In this document: piece by piece, positions 35,807 to 46,002 of the stretch
How positions within the stretch are numbered: position 1 is the first letter of the stretch
Layout: every line of letters starts with the position of its first letter
Source: Burkholderia multivorans ATCC BAA-247
GTDB lineage: Bacteria; Pseudomonadota; Gammaproteobacteria; Burkholderiales; Burkholderiaceae
Direction of reading: 5' to 3'
Length of the DNA: 64,000 nucleotides
Assembly: GCF_000959525.1 (NCBI RefSeq)
Contig: NZ_CP009832.1
Location: forward strand, 1,860,001-1,924,000
Program-made: the position numbers and the translations under genes
Notes under the pieces: model-generated
Database searches by the model: none
What the model saw: the letters and a program-made list of their open reading frames with translations, nothing else
What the model was told of the DNA's origin: nothing

Positions 35807-35843
35807 GCGGCGCGGCCGTTCACGTTTTCCGGGAGAGCAGTCC

Positions 35844-37010
35844 ATGCAGTTCGACCTGACCGACGACCAGCGCGCGATCGAGAGCGCGATCGACAAAATC
35901 TGCGCGCGCTTCGGCGACGACTACTGGCTCGAACGCGATCGCGCCGGCGGCTTCCCGCACGATTTTCATGCGGCGCTCGCGGAGGCCGGCTGGCTCGGCA
36001 TCGCGATGGATCCGGCCTACGGCGGCGCCGGCCTCGGGATGACGGAAGCAGCGCTGATGATGCGCGCGATCAGCGCGTCGGGCGCGGGATTGTCGGGCGC
36101 GTCGGCCGTGCACATGAACATCTTCGGGCTCAATCCCGTGCAGGTGTTCGGCAGTGACGCGCAGAAGGCGCGCTTCCTGCCGCCGCTGATCGCGGGCCGC
36201 GACAAGGCCTGCTTCGCGGTGACCGAGCCCGACGCCGGGCTCGACACCACGCATCTGACCACGCACGCGCGTCGCGACGGCGATCATTACGTGCTGAGCG
36301 GCCGCAAGATCTGGATCTCGACCGCGCAAGTCGCGAACAAGATGCTGATCATCGCGCGCACGACGCCGCTCGAGCAGGTCGCGAAGCCGACCGACGGGCT
36401 CAGCCTGTTCTATACCGATCTCGACCGTTCGCGCGTCGAAGTGCGCGAGATCGACAAGATGGGCCGCAAGGCGGTCGACTCGAACATGCTGTTCATCGAC
36501 AACCTGCGCGTGCCGCACGACGACCTGATCGGCACCGAAGGCGAAGGCTTCCGCTATCTGCTGCACGGGCTCAATCCCGAGCGCATCCTGATCGCGGCGG
36601 AAGCGATCGGCCTCGGACAGGCGGCGCTGCGCCGCGCGACGCAGTATGCGAACGAACGCGTCGTGTTCGGCCGGCCGATCGGGCAGAACCAGGCGATCCA
36701 GCATCCGCTCGCGCTCGCGTGGATGCAGCTCGAGGCCGCGTGGCTGATGGTGATGAAGGCCGCGACGCGCTACGACGCGGGGCAGCCGTGCGGCGCGGAG
36801 GCCAACGCCGCGAAATATCTCGGCGCGGAAGCCGCGTTCCACGCATGCCAGACGGCGGTCGCGACGCATGGCGGGATGGGTTACGCGAAGGAGTACCACG
36901 TCGAGCGCTACCTGCGCGAGTGTATGATTCCGAGGCTCGCGCCCGTGAGTCCGCAACTGATCCTGTGCTACATCGCGGAGAAGGTGCTCGGGCTGCCGAA
37001 ATCGTACTGA
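35844..37010 (+). CDS. Acyl-CoA dehydrogenase
   Basis: FAD-dependent acyl-CoA dehydrogenase, 388 aa. Typical segments: CFAVTEPDAGLDTTHLTTHA near residue 126, GRKIWISTAQVANKMLII near 154, EGFRYLLHGLNPERILIAAEA near 235, and HGGMGYAKEYHVERYLRE near 349. GGGAGAGCAG precedes the ATG. Located between the carrier and the IclR gene, it probably oxidises the CoA ester made by the class III transferase. Chain length and branching preference are not readable. Confidence 0.9.
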   Translation: MQFDLTDDQRAIESAIDKICARFGDDYWLERDRAGGFPHDFHAALAEAGWLGIAMDPAYGGAGLGMTEAALMMRAISASGAGLSGASAVHMNIFGLNPVQVFGSDAQKARFLPPLIAGRDKACFAVTEPDAGLDTTHLTTHARRDGDHYVLSGRKIWISTAQVANKMLIIARTTPLEQVAKPTDGLSLFYTDLDRSRVEVREIDKMGRKAVDSNMLFIDNLRVPHDDLIGTEGEGFRYLLHGLNPERILIAAEAIGLGQAALRRATQYANERVVFGRPIGQNQAIQHPLALAWMQLEAAWLMVMKAATRYDAGQPCGAEANAAKYLGAEAAFHACQTAVATHGGMGYAKEYHVERYLRECMIPRLAPVSPQLILCYIAEKVLGLPKSY

Positions 37011-37062
37011 TGCGCGGCGGCCGTCCGGCGCGCGTTTTCCCGTTCCGTTTCAAGCGCTCGTC

Positions 37063-37806
37063 ATGGACGTCAAACTCGTTGCCCGCACGCTCGACCTGTT
37101 CGAACTGTTCGCCGCCGAACGGCGGCCGCTGCCGCTCACCGAACTCGCGCGCCTGCTGAACGTGCCGGCGTCGAGCTGTCTCGCGATGGCGCGCACGCTC
37201 GTGAGCCGCGGCTATCTGTACGAAGTGCGCAAGCGCGGCGGCTACTATCCGACGCGGCGTCTGCAGACGATCGCGGCCGCGATCGACGCGACCGATCCCG
37301 TCGTCGACATCGTCCATCCGTATCTCGTCGCACTGCGCGACGCGAGCCGCGAAACGGCCGTGCTCGGCAAGATCCAGCGCGCATCGATCGCCTATCTCGA
37401 CGTCGTCGAATCGGAGCAGGCGATCCGCTATACGAGCCAGCCCGGCGAGTTGCGTCCGCTGCATGCGAACTCGATCGGCAAGGCGATCTTCGCGGAACTT
37501 GCCGGCGATGCGCAGCAGGCGCTCGGCGAAGAGCTGACGTTCGAGCGCTTCACCGCGGCGACCGTCGCCGATCTGCCGGCGCTCGTCGCGCAGACGGCGC
37601 GCTTTCGCAAGCGCGGCTGGGCCGAAAACTTCGGCGAGAGCGCGCCGGAGCTGTCGGCGATCGCGGTCGCGCTACCGCTCGACGGCGACTGGTACGGGCT
37701 GTCGATCGTCGGGCCGACGGAACGGATTCGCCAGCATCGCGACGCGCACGCGGCGCTGCTCGTCGACGCGAAGGCGCGGCTGCTCGCCGATTACGCGCGC
37801 GCGTAA
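37063..37806 (+). CDS. IclR-family transcriptional regulator
   Basis: Regulator of 247 aa with an N-terminal winged helix (VARTLDLFELFAAERRPLPL through LNVPASSCLAMARTLVSRGY, residues 4-50) and a C-terminal effector-binding domain (LHANSIGKAIFAEL near 135, ELSAIAVALP near 197). It is the last gene of the group 33265-37806 on the same strand and is the obvious candidate to control the palindromic promoter at 33132-33167. That link is inferred. Confidence 0.9.
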   Translation: MDVKLVARTLDLFELFAAERRPLPLTELARLLNVPASSCLAMARTLVSRGYLYEVRKRGGYYPTRRLQTIAAAIDATDPVVDIVHPYLVALRDASRETAVLGKIQRASIAYLDVVESEQAIRYTSQPGELRPLHANSIGKAIFAELAGDAQQALGEELTFERFTAATVADLPALVAQTARFRKRGWAENFGESAPELSAIAVALPLDGDWYGLSIVGPTERIRQHRDAHAALLVDAKARLLADYARA

Positions 37807-37854
37807 CGCCCGAGCATGCCGCCGCCGCGCACGTCCAGGTGCGCGGCGCTTCGC

Positions 37855-39597
37855 TCATCGATACCAGCGCGGCGTATAGACCCACTCGCGTCCGGCGCCG
37901 ATCGTAAAGCGCCGCGTCGTCGACGAGCCGACGATGACCATCGTGCGCATGTCGACCTGATCGCTACGCAGCGCGCCGAGCGTCGTCGTCGCGAGCGTGG
38001 CGCCGGGACGGCCGATGTCGCGGCCGAGCACGACGACCGTATCGGCCGCGCGGTGCGCGCGCACGACGTCGAGCGCACGATCGAGCTGCCAAGGTCGCGC
38101 GCGCGAGATCGGGTTGTAGAACGCCATCACGAGATCGGCTTCGGCCGCATGCCGCAGACGCGTTTCGATCACATCCCACGGCTTCAGGTTGTCCGACAGC
38201 GAAATCGCGCAGAAGTCGTGGCCGAGCGGTGCGCCGGCCTGCGCGGCGGTCGCGAGCGACGCCGATACGCCGGGCTCGATCCGCAGGTCGACGGCCGCCC
38301 ACTGCGGATCGCGTGCGTCGTCGAGCGCTTCGAGCACGGCGGCGGCCATCGCGAACACGCCCGGATCGCCGGACGACACGACCGCCACACGCCGGCCGGC
38401 GGCCGCCAGCTCGAACGCATGGCGCGCGCGCTGCATTTCCTCGCGATTGTCGCTGCCGTGCACGCGCTGATCGGCGCGGAACGGGCCGGCCATGTTCACG
38501 TACGTCGTGTAGCCGAGAATGTCGGTCGCGTCGGCGAGCGCCGCGCGCGCCGCGGGCGTCAGCCACGCGGCACCGCCGGGCCCGAGCCCGAGCACGGTCA
38601 GGCGGCCGCGTGCGCGGCCGAGCGTCGCCGCATCGACAGGCTGCGTCGCGACCGTGCACGCGAGGCCGTCCGCGTTGCCGCACAAGGCGTGCGGCACGCG
38701 AAGTGCGCGCGCGAGCAGGGCCGCGGCGTCGATGCCGGCGTCGACACCGTCGTCCGCATCGACGAAACGCAGTGGTACGTCGAGCGCTTCGGCGGCGGCA
38801 TCGAGCGCCGGATCGCCGATGACCGACGCAGGCGCGACGATCGCCGCGAGCGCACGCCGCGCGAGCCCGCATGCGTCGAGCAGCGCGTCGATCCGCACCG
38901 CGAGCGGTTCGGCCGCGCGGCTCGCGTGCACGCCGTGCCCTGCGTGCGCGCCGATGCCGACCACGACGCTGCGCGGATGAATCACCAGCTCGTCGCGCGC
39001 GGCGCGCACCGCGTCGGGCGTCACGCGGATCGCATGGGCGGCCGCCGCGTCGCGCGGCAGCGCGACGTCGTCGAGCCACGGTGCCGTGCCCTCGATGCGC
39101 GTCGACGCACCGGCGAGCAAATCCGACACGAAGCGCTTGCCCTGCGCGAGATCGGCGAGCACATAGCCGTCGGGCGGATTCAGCACGCACGCGCCGAAGC
39201 GCAGTTCACCGCTCGTCGTGATCGCCGGCGCGATCCCGAGTTGCGCGGCGATCTCGCGCGCGATCGCGTTGACGCCCGTCAGCCCGCCGAGCAGCGGCAC
39301 GACCGCCGAGCCATCCTCGGCCACCGCGAGCACGGGCGGCTCGACGCCTTTGTCCGCGAGCGCGGGCGCGATGCAGCGGATCACGATGCCGGCCGCGCAC
39401 AGCGCGACGATCGGCAGCCCGCGTGCATACAGTTCGCGCAGATGCGCGCCGAGTTCGTCGAAGCGCACGTCCGCGTCGACGCGTGACGCGAGCCCGTGCA
39501 CCTGCGCGCCCGGATAGCGCGCCTGGATGCGTCGTGCGGTGTCGAGCGCACCGGCGCCGAGCACCACGATCGCCGGCGGCGTGGTTATCCTTGCCAT
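37855..39597 (-). CDS. cobJ: CbiG-CobJ fusion (precorrin-5A hydrolase / precorrin-3B C17-methyltransferase)
   Basis: Fused corrin enzyme, 580 aa. Residues about 1-325 carry the CbiG N-terminal domain ([18 protein letters not shown] near 67), its middle region, and the C-terminal CbiG domain ([13 protein letters not shown] near 209, [20 protein letters not shown] near 245). Residues about 335-580 are the CobJ methyltransferase ([10 protein letters not shown] near 335, [20 protein letters not shown] near 400, [18 protein letters not shown] near 482). CobJ methylates C17 and contracts the ring; CbiG opens the delta-lactone. Last gene of the cobG-cobH-cobI-cobJ operon, overlapping cobI by 13 bases. 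Confidence 0.93.
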   Translation of the reverse strand: MARITTPPAIVVLGAGALDTARRIQARYPGAQVHGLASRVDADVRFDELGAHLRELYARGLPIVALCAAGIVIRCIAPALADKGVEPPVLAVAEDGSAVVPLLGGLTGVNAIAREIAAQLGIAPAITTSGELRFGACVLNPPDGYVLADLAQGKRFVSDLLAGASTRIEGTAPWLDDVALPRDAAAAHAIRVTPDAVRAARDELVIHPRSVVVGIGAHAGHGVHASRAAEPLAVRIDALLDACGLARRALAAIVAPASVIGDPALDAAAEALDVPLRFVDADDGVDAGIDAAALLARALRVPHALCGNADGLACTVATQPVDAATLGRARGRLTVLGLGPGGAAWLTPAARAALADATDILGYTTYVNMAGPFRADQRVHGSDNREEMQRARHAFELAAAGRRVAVVSSGDPGVFAMAAAVLEALDDARDPQWAAVDLRIEPGVSASLATAAQAGAPLGHDFCAISLSDNLKPWDVIETRLRHAAEADLVMAFYNPISRARPWQLDRALDVVRAHRAADTVVVLGRDIGRPGATLATTTLGALRSDQVDMRTMVIVGSSTTRRFTIGAGREWVYTPRWYR

Positions 39598-40319
39598 TTT
39601 TCCCCCGGCACGACGAGCAGCGAGAAATACGGCGACGCCATCGGATCGACTTCGTCGAGCGGCACGATGCGCTGGCTCGCCATCGTCGCGCGCTCCACAT
39701 AGCGCGCGCGCTGCGCGAGCCCGAGCTCGTCGAGCACGCGGCGCACCTTGGCGAAATTGCGGCCGAGCTTCATTACGACGGCCGCGTCAGCCTGCGCGAG
39801 ACGCGTGCGCAGCTCGTGCTCGGGCAGCACGCCGGATAGCACCGACAGGCTCTGGTTGCGATACACGAGCGGCTGACCGAGCACGGCCGTGCCGCCGAGC
39901 ATCGCGCACACGCCCGGCACGACCTCGGTGTCGTAGCGCGGCGCGAGGCGATCGTGCAGATACATGTACGACCCGTAGAAGAACGGATCGCCCTCGCAGA
40001 TCACCGCGACGTCGCGGCCCGCGTCGAGATGCGATGCGACGATGTGGGCAGCGGTGTCGTAGAAGTCGGCGATCACGGTTTCGTAGCAGAGCGGCGGCGG
40101 CAGCACCTCCGTCGTCACGGGATAGACGAGCGGCAGCTGCAGCTGCGTGTCGCGCAGGTGCGCTTCGACGATGCCGTACGCGTTGCCCTTCTTGCCTTTC
40201 GCGACGAAATACGCGACCACCGGCGCGGCCTGCAGCAGACGCAGCGCCTTCAGCGTCATCAGCTCGGGGTCGCCGGGGCCGACGCCGATCCCGAACAGGC
40301 GTCCGCGCGCGGCCGTCAT
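39585..40319 (-). CDS. cobI: Precorrin-2 C20-methyltransferase CobI
   Basis: SAM-dependent tetrapyrrole methylase of 244 aa. It begins [20 protein letters not shown] (residues 7-26), with [20 protein letters not shown] near 106, [12 protein letters not shown] near 131 and [16 protein letters not shown] near 178, all typical of CobI/CbiL. It converts precorrin-2 to precorrin-3A. The start overlaps the cobH stop (ATGA) and its end overlaps the cbiG-cobJ start, so the operon is translationally coupled. Confidence 0.94.
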   Translation of the reverse strand: MTAARGRLFGIGVGPGDPELMTLKALRLLQAAPVVAYFVAKGKKGNAYGIVEAHLRDTQLQLPLVYPVTTEVLPPPLCYETVIADFYDTAAHIVASHLDAGRDVAVICEGDPFFYGSYMYLHDRLAPRYDTEVVPGVCAMLGGTAVLGQPLVYRNQSLSVLSGVLPEHELRTRLAQADAAVVMKLGRNFAKVRRVLDELGLAQRARYVERATMASQRIVPLDEVDPMASPYFSLLVVPGEKWQG

Positions 40320-40942
40320 TCGGCCTCCGACGCGAGTGCGTTCACTGCGGCGGCCGCCATCGCGCTGCCGCCGCGCCGGCCGAGCAGTGCGACGTACGGC
40401 ACGCCGCGACTATCGTCGGCGAGCAGCGCCTTCGACTCGGCCGCGCCGATGAAACCGACCGGAAAGCCGAGAATCAGCGCGGGGCGCGGCGCGCCGGCGT
40501 CGATCATGTCGAGCAGATGAAACAGTGCGGTCGGCGCGTTGCCGATCGCGACGATGCTGCCGGCCAGGTGCGGGCGCCACAGTTCGAGCGCGGCCGCCGA
40601 GCGCGTGTTGCCGAGCTGGCGCGCGAGGTCGGGCACCTCCGGCGCGTTCAGCGTGCAGAGCACGCGATTGCCGGCGGGCAGCCGCGCGCGCGTGATCCCT
40701 TCGGCGACCATCCGCGCATCGCAGAGGATCGGCGCGCCGGCCGCGAGCGCCGCACGGCCGGCTGCGCCGGCGCCCTCGGAAAACCGCAGATCGTAGACGA
40801 CGTCGACCATCCCGCACGCGTGGATCACGCGTACCGCGAGCTTCTCGAGGTCGGGCGGAATCCGTGACAAGTCGGCTTCGGCGCGAATCGTCGCGAACGA
40901 CTGGCGGTAGATCTCTTGCCCGTCGCGTAGATAGTCAATCAT
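40316..40942 (-). CDS. cobH: Precorrin-8X methylmutase CobH
   Basis: Protein of 208 aa of the CobH/CbiC family that moves the methyl group from C11 to C12 to give hydrogenobyrinic acid. The family pattern is clear: [20 protein letters not shown] at the start, the catalytic His in [14 protein letters not shown] near residue 40, [17 protein letters not shown] near 70, and [14 protein letters not shown] near 160. The ATG at 40942 was chosen to match that N-terminus; it overlaps the end of cobG by 8 bases. Confidence 0.95.
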   Translation of the reverse strand: MIDYLRDGQEIYRQSFATIRAEADLSRIPPDLEKLAVRVIHACGMVDVVYDLRFSEGAGAAGRAALAAGAPILCDARMVAEGITRARLPAGNRVLCTLNAPEVPDLARQLGNTRSAAALELWRPHLAGSIVAIGNAPTALFHLLDMIDAGAPRPALILGFPVGFIGAAESKALLADDSRGVPYVALLGRRGGSAMAAAAVNALASEAE

Positions 40943-42425
40943 CGGTGGTGTCCTGGCTGGAGTCGTGGCCGTGCCGCGTGCGCGCAATCAGCGCCGCGGC
41001 GCGGTCGATCGTCAGATGGTGGGCGAGCGCGATGCCCGGCGAGGCCGCCGCGACATCGCGCCGATACAGGTCGTAGCGCGCCGGCGCGACCGCGACGAGC
41101 GTATGCGCAGCCGTGCGCGGCAGTGCGCAATGCCGCTCGCAGCCGCTCAGATGCACGTCGACCGGCCGGCCGACATGCGCGGCGAGTGCGAGCGCGTCGC
41201 GTTTCGTGTCGGCGCGCGCTTTCGCGCAGCCCGTGCTGCCCGCGCACGCGACGAGCATCGCGCGCGGATCGGACGGCGCGCAGACGAGACCGAGCGCCGC
41301 CAGCGCCTCGAGCACGGCCGGCGCCTGCGCGTGCGCGACGCCGTGCACGAACACGCCTTGCCACGGCGTCATCGTCAGCGTGCCGTCGCCGTATGCATCG
41401 GCCAGTGCCGCGAGCCGGTCCAGTTGCGCGGCATCGAGCCGTCCGAGCGCGAACTGCGCGCCGACGCTGCAGCGCGACGCGTCGACCGACGCGCGCGCAC
41501 CGAAGCGCCACGCGGGATCGGACGGCGCACGCCGCCAGCGGGCCAGCGCGGGATCGGCAGTCAGCGCGAAGGGCAGGTCGTGCTGCGCGCGCGTCAGCAG
41601 CGCAGGTTCGCCGCGCGCGGCGAGCAGCGTACGCATCCGCGTGACGTCGGCCGGTGCAAGATCGAGAAACGCATGCAGCAGCGCGCGAACGAATGCGACC
41701 GTATGCTCGGGCGCCACGTCGACTGCCGCGGGGGCGTCGTCGCGCGAAGTCGGCGGACAGCCGGCGAGGCCGGCCGCGATGCGCGTCGCGCCGTCGTCGC
41801 GGCGCCACGCGGCGAGCCAGATGTCGTGCGGATGATCGAGCGCGGCGACCGATTCGCCGCCATCGAACTGGATCGAGAATTTCGGCGACAGCTCGCCGCG
41901 GCGCGGGTCCGTCGCGAGCAGATCGAGCAGCGGCGCGGCGAACGCGCGGCTGTCGACGAGCGCCGCGCGATCGTGACCGGCGAGCGGGCTCAGCATCAGG
42001 TTGCGTGCATCGTCGCTCGCGGCCAGCGCGGCTGCCTCGTCGAGCCCGCGCGGCTCGGCCGCGTGCGGGCCGAGCCGCGCATCGAGCAAGGCGCGCACGA
42101 GCGCGTCGGCCGCGCCGTCGCGGATCCCGCGTAACTGAAGGTTCGCGCGATTGGTCGCGTCGATCGCGCCGGAACCGTACCTGCGCGCGGCGGCGGCGAT
42201 CGCGCGTGCCTGGCTCGCGTCGAGCCGGCCGCCCGGCAGCTTGATCCGGCACAGTCCGCCGTCGGCGGCCGCCACGATGCGCACGAGCCCCGGACACGCC
42301 GACGGGCGCGCGACAGGCGACGCGGTAAACGGAACGGAGAAGGCGGGACTCAACGGGGCACCGGGACAGTGTCGCGCCGCGGCCAACGCATCGGTACACC
42401 CCGCCCGACGCCGGCTGGCACGCAC
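40935..42425 (-). CDS. cobG: Precorrin-3B synthase CobG
   Basis: Nitrite/sulfite-reductase-like oxygen-dependent monooxygenase, up to 496 aa, that forms the C20 hydroxyl and gamma-lactone of precorrin-3B. Substrate-side motif CPGLVRIVAAADGGLCRIKLPGGR-like near residue 44, and Fe-S ligands in CAGSTGCAKAR near 395 and GCERHCALP near 429. The start is uncertain: the listed GTG lies only 8 bases from the end of the riboswitch aptamer, and in-frame TTG codons at residues 14 and 25 are alternatives. First gene of the (-) operon. Its presence marks the aerobic route. Confidence 0.88.
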   Translation of the reverse strand: MRASRRRAGCTDALAAARHCPGAPLSPAFSVPFTASPVARPSACPGLVRIVAAADGGLCRIKLPGGRLDASQARAIAAAARRYGSGAIDATNRANLQLRGIRDGAADALVRALLDARLGPHAAEPRGLDEAAALAASDDARNLMLSPLAGHDRAALVDSRAFAAPLLDLLATDPRRGELSPKFSIQFDGGESVAALDHPHDIWLAAWRRDDGATRIAAGLAGCPPTSRDDAPAAVDVAPEHTVAFVRALLHAFLDLAPADVTRMRTLLAARGEPALLTRAQHDLPFALTADPALARWRRAPSDPAWRFGARASVDASRCSVGAQFALGRLDAAQLDRLAALADAYGDGTLTMTPWQGVFVHGVAHAQAPAVLEALAALGLVCAPSDPRAMLVACAGSTGCAKARADTKRDALALAAHVGRPVDVHLSGCERHCALPRTAAHTLVAVAPARYDLYRRDVAAASPGIALAHHLTIDRAAALIARTRHGHDSSQDTTDD

Positions 42426-42432
42426 GCACTTT

Positions 42433-42600
42433 CAGGCCGGCAGGTCTCCTGGCTGACAGGTCGGCGCCTGCTCCCGGCCTTCCCGGTGAAACCAGTGGCA
42501 TGAGGGGGAGATCGGCTCGCTGTCTACAGTTGCGGGGGCAGCCACAGCGGCGCGATGCGCCCTGTGTTCCCTCTTCGGCCCCGAAGGGCACCGGCGAACG
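42433..42600 (-). promoter_or_regulatory. Cobalamin riboswitch (leader of cobG operon)
   Basis: Minus-strand aptamer with GGTGCCC, GAGGGAACACAGGG, CTGCCCCCGCAACTGT, the B12 box TGCCACTGG, CCGGGAAGGCC, and the closing AGCCAGGAGACCTGCC at 42449-42434. The aptamer ends almost on the first possible cobG start codon, which points to control at translation initiation or to a later start. It is a different sequence variant from the two riboswitches near 22 kb. Confidence 0.94.
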
Positions 42601-42907
42601 AACGCGCGTAGGATACCCGATTTCGCGGGCGGGCCACGACCCGAAAACCGTGCGGCGGCACGTGGACGGCAGCGCCGCCGTGCCGAAGCCGTTCTTCCGT
42701 CGCCGGACGGCGAACGCCGTGCGCTCGTCGCGGATATTTCATCGGCTCAATCTTCATCGGCCGAATCGGCCGCGCGCCGAATCGCCGGCATGCGCGAAGC
42801 GCCGTCCGGGCTGCCGATGAAACGCGGAGTCGAACACGGTACTATCCCGTCTTTGGCGATGCAGACCGGTACGCGGCGGCAACAGGACGAACGATGGGGA
42901 AGGGTGC

Positions 42908-44146
42908 ATGACGGCATGGCTGACGGTGGTGGGCATCGGCGACGACGGCTTCGCGGGGCTCGGCCGCGCCGCACGCCGCGCGCTGCTCGATGCGACGCTC
43001 GTCGTCGGCGCGAAGCGGCATCTCGACATGCTGCCCTCGCGACTGCCGGCCGCACGCGAAGCGTGGCCGTCGCCGTTCGACCTGTCTGGCGTGCTCGCGC
43101 GGCGCGGCTCGCCGGTCTGCGTGCTCGCGAGCGGCGACCCGATGCTGTTCGGCGTCGGGGCGACGCTGGCGCGCCGGCTCAGCGCCGACGAATGGCGCGT
43201 GCTGCCGGCGCCGTCGTCGCTGTCGCTCGCGGCCGCGCGACTCGGCTGGCCGCTGCAGGACGTCGGCGCCGTGTCGCTGGTCGGCCGTCCGCTCGCGACG
43301 CTCGCGCGCCATCTGCTGCCGGGTCGACGCCTGTTCGTGCTGAGCGCGGACGGCCGCACACCGGCCGCCGTCGCGGCCGAGCTCGTCGCGCGCGGCTTCG
43401 GCCCGACGCGCATCAGCGTGTTCGAACACCTCGGCGGGCCGCTCGAGCGGCGCATCGACGGTCTCGCGCAAGACTGGAACGTCGAAGAGACGGCCGCACT
43501 CAATCTCGTCGCGCTCGAGTGCGAAGCCGGCCCCGACGCACCGCGCCGCGCACTGACGCCCGGGCTGCCCGACGACGCGTATCGCCACGACGGCCAGCTG
43601 ACGAAGCGCGACATGCGCGCGCTGACGCTCGCGCGCCTCGCGCCGGCGCCCGGCGAACTGCTGTGGGACGTCGGTGCGGGCAGCGGCTCGATCGGCATCG
43701 AATGGATGCGCGCGCATCCGTCGTGTCAGGCGATCGCGATCGAGTCGCATGCGGAGCGGCAGCGCTTCATCGAACACAACCGGGACGCGCTCGGCGTGCC
43801 GGGCCTGCAGCTCGTCGCCGGCCGCGCGCCCGACGCGCTGGCCGGACTGGCCGCGCCCGACGCGATCTTCATCGGCGGCGGCGCGACGACGCCCGGCGTG
43901 CTGAACGCATGCTGGGCCGCGCTGAAGCCGGGCGGCCGGCTCGTCGCGAACGCGGTCACGCTGCAGGGCGACGTCGCGCTCGCCGGATGGCGCGACGCGC
44001 ACGGCGGCACGCTCACGCGCGTGTCGATCGCGCATGCGGAACCGCTCGGCCGCTTCGACACCTGGCGACAGGCGCTGCCCGTCACGCTGTACGACGTGCG
44101 CAAGCCCGACACGGCCGCCGCGCCGTGCGCCGCGGAGTGCCGCTGA
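42908..44146 (+). CDS. cobL: Precorrin-6B C5,15-methyltransferase (decarboxylating) CobL
   Basis: Bifunctional enzyme, 412 aa: a CbiE-like N-terminal methylase ([14 protein letters not shown] at the start, [18 protein letters not shown] near 74) fused to a CbiT-like C-terminal SAM methyltransferase ([20 protein letters not shown] near 250, [21 protein letters not shown] near 318). It methylates C5 and C15 and removes the C12 acetate carboxyl group. GAAGGG precedes the ATG. First gene of the (+) operon cobL-cbiD-cobK-cobM; its stop overlaps the cbiD start (TGATG). A possible -10 TACTAT is near 42839. Confidence 0.94.
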   Translation: MTAWLTVVGIGDDGFAGLGRAARRALLDATLVVGAKRHLDMLPSRLPAAREAWPSPFDLSGVLARRGSPVCVLASGDPMLFGVGATLARRLSADEWRVLPAPSSLSLAAARLGWPLQDVGAVSLVGRPLATLARHLLPGRRLFVLSADGRTPAAVAAELVARGFGPTRISVFEHLGGPLERRIDGLAQDWNVEETAALNLVALECEAGPDAPRRALTPGLPDDAYRHDGQLTKRDMRALTLARLAPAPGELLWDVGAGSGSIGIEWMRAHPSCQAIAIESHAERQRFIEHNRDALGVPGLQLVAGRAPDALAGLAAPDAIFIGGGATTPGVLNACWAALKPGGRLVANAVTLQGDVALAGWRDAHGGTLTRVSIAHAEPLGRFDTWRQALPVTLYDVRKPDTAAAPCAAECR

Positions 44147-45234
44147 TGCGCGACGAGACGCCCGAACGGTCCGCGCCGCTGCGCTTCGGCTATACGACCG
44201 GCAGTTGCGCGACCGCGACGTCGCTCGCGGCGGCGCGCCTGCTGCTTGCGGGCCGCGCGGACGACGCGGTCGAAATCGTCTTGCCGAAAGGGCAGCGCGT
44301 GGTGATGCGCCTCGAATTCTGCCGCGCGACGGCCGACGGCGCGGAAGCCGGCACGATCAAGGACGCCGGCGACGATCCCGACGTCACGCACGGCGCGCTG
44401 ATCTTCGCGCGCGTCGCGCTCGGCGGCGCACGCGGCGTGCGTTTTCATGCGGGGCCGGGCGTCGGCACGGTCACGCGCGCGGGCCTCGCGCTGCCGATCG
44501 GCGAACCGGCGATCAATCCGGTGCCGCGCCGGATGATGACGACGCATCTCGACGCGCTCGCGGCCGAACAGGGCTACACGGGCGGCTTCGACGTGACGAT
44601 CGGCGTCGAAGGCGGCGAGGCGCTCGCGCTGAAGACGATGAATCCGCGTCTCGGAATCGTCGGCGGGTTGTCGATTCTCGGTACGACCGGCATCGTGCGG
44701 CCGTTCTCGTGTTCCGCGTACATCGCGTCGATCCATCAGGGTATCGACGTCGCGCGCGCCAACGGCGTCGCGCATATCGCCGCGTGCACCGGCAACGCGA
44801 GCGAGGACGCCATGCGCGCGCACTACGGGCTGCCCGACATCGCGCTGATCGAGATGGGCGATTTCGCCGGAGCGGTGCTCAAGCATCTGCGGCGCGCGCC
44901 CGTCGCGCGGCTCTCGATGTGCGGGGGCTTCGGCAAGCTGAGCAAGCTCGCGGCCGGCCATCTCGATCTGCATAGCCGCCATTCGAGCATCGACTTGCCG
45001 CTGCTCGCGCAGTGGGCGCGCGATGCAGGCGCGAGCGACGCGCTGCAGGCCGCGATCCGCGCGGCCAATACGAGCGTCGAAGCGCTGGCGCTCGCGGGCG
45101 CGGACGGCGTGCCGCTCGGCGATATCGTCTGTACGCATGCGCTGCGCGTCGCGCGCGACATCGTGCCCGCGTCGGTCGCCGTCGAAATGTTCGCGATCGA
45201 CCGGCAGGGCCGTTTCGTCGGGAGCGCACGATGA
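44146..45234 (+). CDS. cbiD: (Cobalt-)precorrin C1-methyltransferase CbiD
   Basis: Protein of 362 aa of the CbiD family: [20 protein letters not shown] near residue 10, [14 protein letters not shown] near 74, [10 protein letters not shown] near 124 and a [12 protein letters not shown] segment near 262. CbiD methylates C1 in the anaerobic pathway, the job CobF does in the aerobic route. No cobF-like gene is in the window, so CbiD is its functional stand-in here. The stop overlaps the cobK start (ATGA). Confidence 0.94.
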   Translation: MRDETPERSAPLRFGYTTGSCATATSLAAARLLLAGRADDAVEIVLPKGQRVVMRLEFCRATADGAEAGTIKDAGDDPDVTHGALIFARVALGGARGVRFHAGPGVGTVTRAGLALPIGEPAINPVPRRMMTTHLDALAAEQGYTGGFDVTIGVEGGEALALKTMNPRLGIVGGLSILGTTGIVRPFSCSAYIASIHQGIDVARANGVAHIAACTGNASEDAMRAHYGLPDIALIEMGDFAGAVLKHLRRAPVARLSMCGGFGKLSKLAAGHLDLHSRHSSIDLPLLAQWARDAGASDALQAAIRAANTSVEALALAGADGVPLGDIVCTHALRVARDIVPASVAVEMFAIDRQGRFVGSAR

Positions 45235-45962
45235 GCGCGCGCATCCTGCTGCTCGGCGGCACCGGCGACGCACTGACGATCGCGCGCGCGCTCGGCCCGC
45301 AGCACGTGTACAGCCTCGCGGGGCTCGGCAAGGTGCCGGACGATCTGCGCTGTGCCGTACGCGTCGGCGGCTTCGGCGGTGCGGCGGCGCTCGCCGCCTA
45401 TCTGCGCGCCGAGCGGATCGGTCTCGTGATCGATGCGACGCATCCGTATGCCGCGCGGATCAGCGCGAACGCGGCCGCCGCCGCGCGCGACGCCGGCGTG
45501 CCGCTGTGGGCACTGCGCCGCGCACCGTGGACGCCGCAACCCGGCGACGACTGGCGCATGGTCGACGACTGGGCCGGCATCGAGGCCGCGATCGCGCCGT
45601 TCCGCCGGCCGCTGTTCACGCTCGGTCGCGAACCGCTCGCGCATCTCGACGCGATCCCGCCGCACCAGTTCTGGCTCGTGCGCTGCCTCGATCCGCATCC
45701 GGGCAACGCGCGCGCACAGGTCGTCGCCGCGCGCGGGCCGTTCACGCTCGACGGCGAACGCGCGCTGTTCGCGCTCGCGGGGATCGATGTCGTCGTCAGC
45801 AAGAACAGCGGCGGCAGCGCGACCGAAGCGAAGCTCGAGGTCGCGCGCGAGCGCAGGCTGCCGGTCGTGATGCTGCGCCGACCGACACTGCCCGATGCCG
45901 ATCGCACGTTCGAGTCGGCCGCCGCGCTGCTCGCTGCACTCGATCCCGCCGCGCGCGCGTGA
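45231..45962 (+). CDS. cobK: Precorrin-6A reductase CobK
   Basis: NADPH-dependent reductase of 243 aa, CobK/CbiJ family. Starts with a nucleotide-binding [20 protein letters not shown], then [20 protein letters not shown] near residue 66 and the C-terminal [20 protein letters not shown] near 187. It reduces precorrin-6A to precorrin-6B, the substrate of CobL encoded two genes upstream. ATGA overlap with cbiD; cobM starts 40 bases after its stop. Confidence 0.94.
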   Translation: MSARILLLGGTGDALTIARALGPQHVYSLAGLGKVPDDLRCAVRVGGFGGAAALAAYLRAERIGLVIDATHPYAARISANAAAAARDAGVPLWALRRAPWTPQPGDDWRMVDDWAGIEAAIAPFRRPLFTLGREPLAHLDAIPPHQFWLVRCLDPHPGNARAQVVAARGPFTLDGERALFALAGIDVVVSKNSGGSATEAKLEVARERRLPVVMLRRPTLPDADRTFESAAALLAALDPAARA

Positions 45963-46002
45963 GACGCGGCGCATCGCCCCATCCACTGACGGAGTTTTTT
46001 CG

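Noticed and set aside
40939-42591. Open frame parallel to cobG running through the riboswitch
   Set aside because: Arg-rich shadow; cobG in the neighbouring phase carries all Fe-S and substrate motifs.
42790-44145. N-terminal extension of cbiD across cobL
   Set aside because: The extension is out of phase with cobL coding sense; cbiD starts at the TGATG overlap with a normal family N-terminus.
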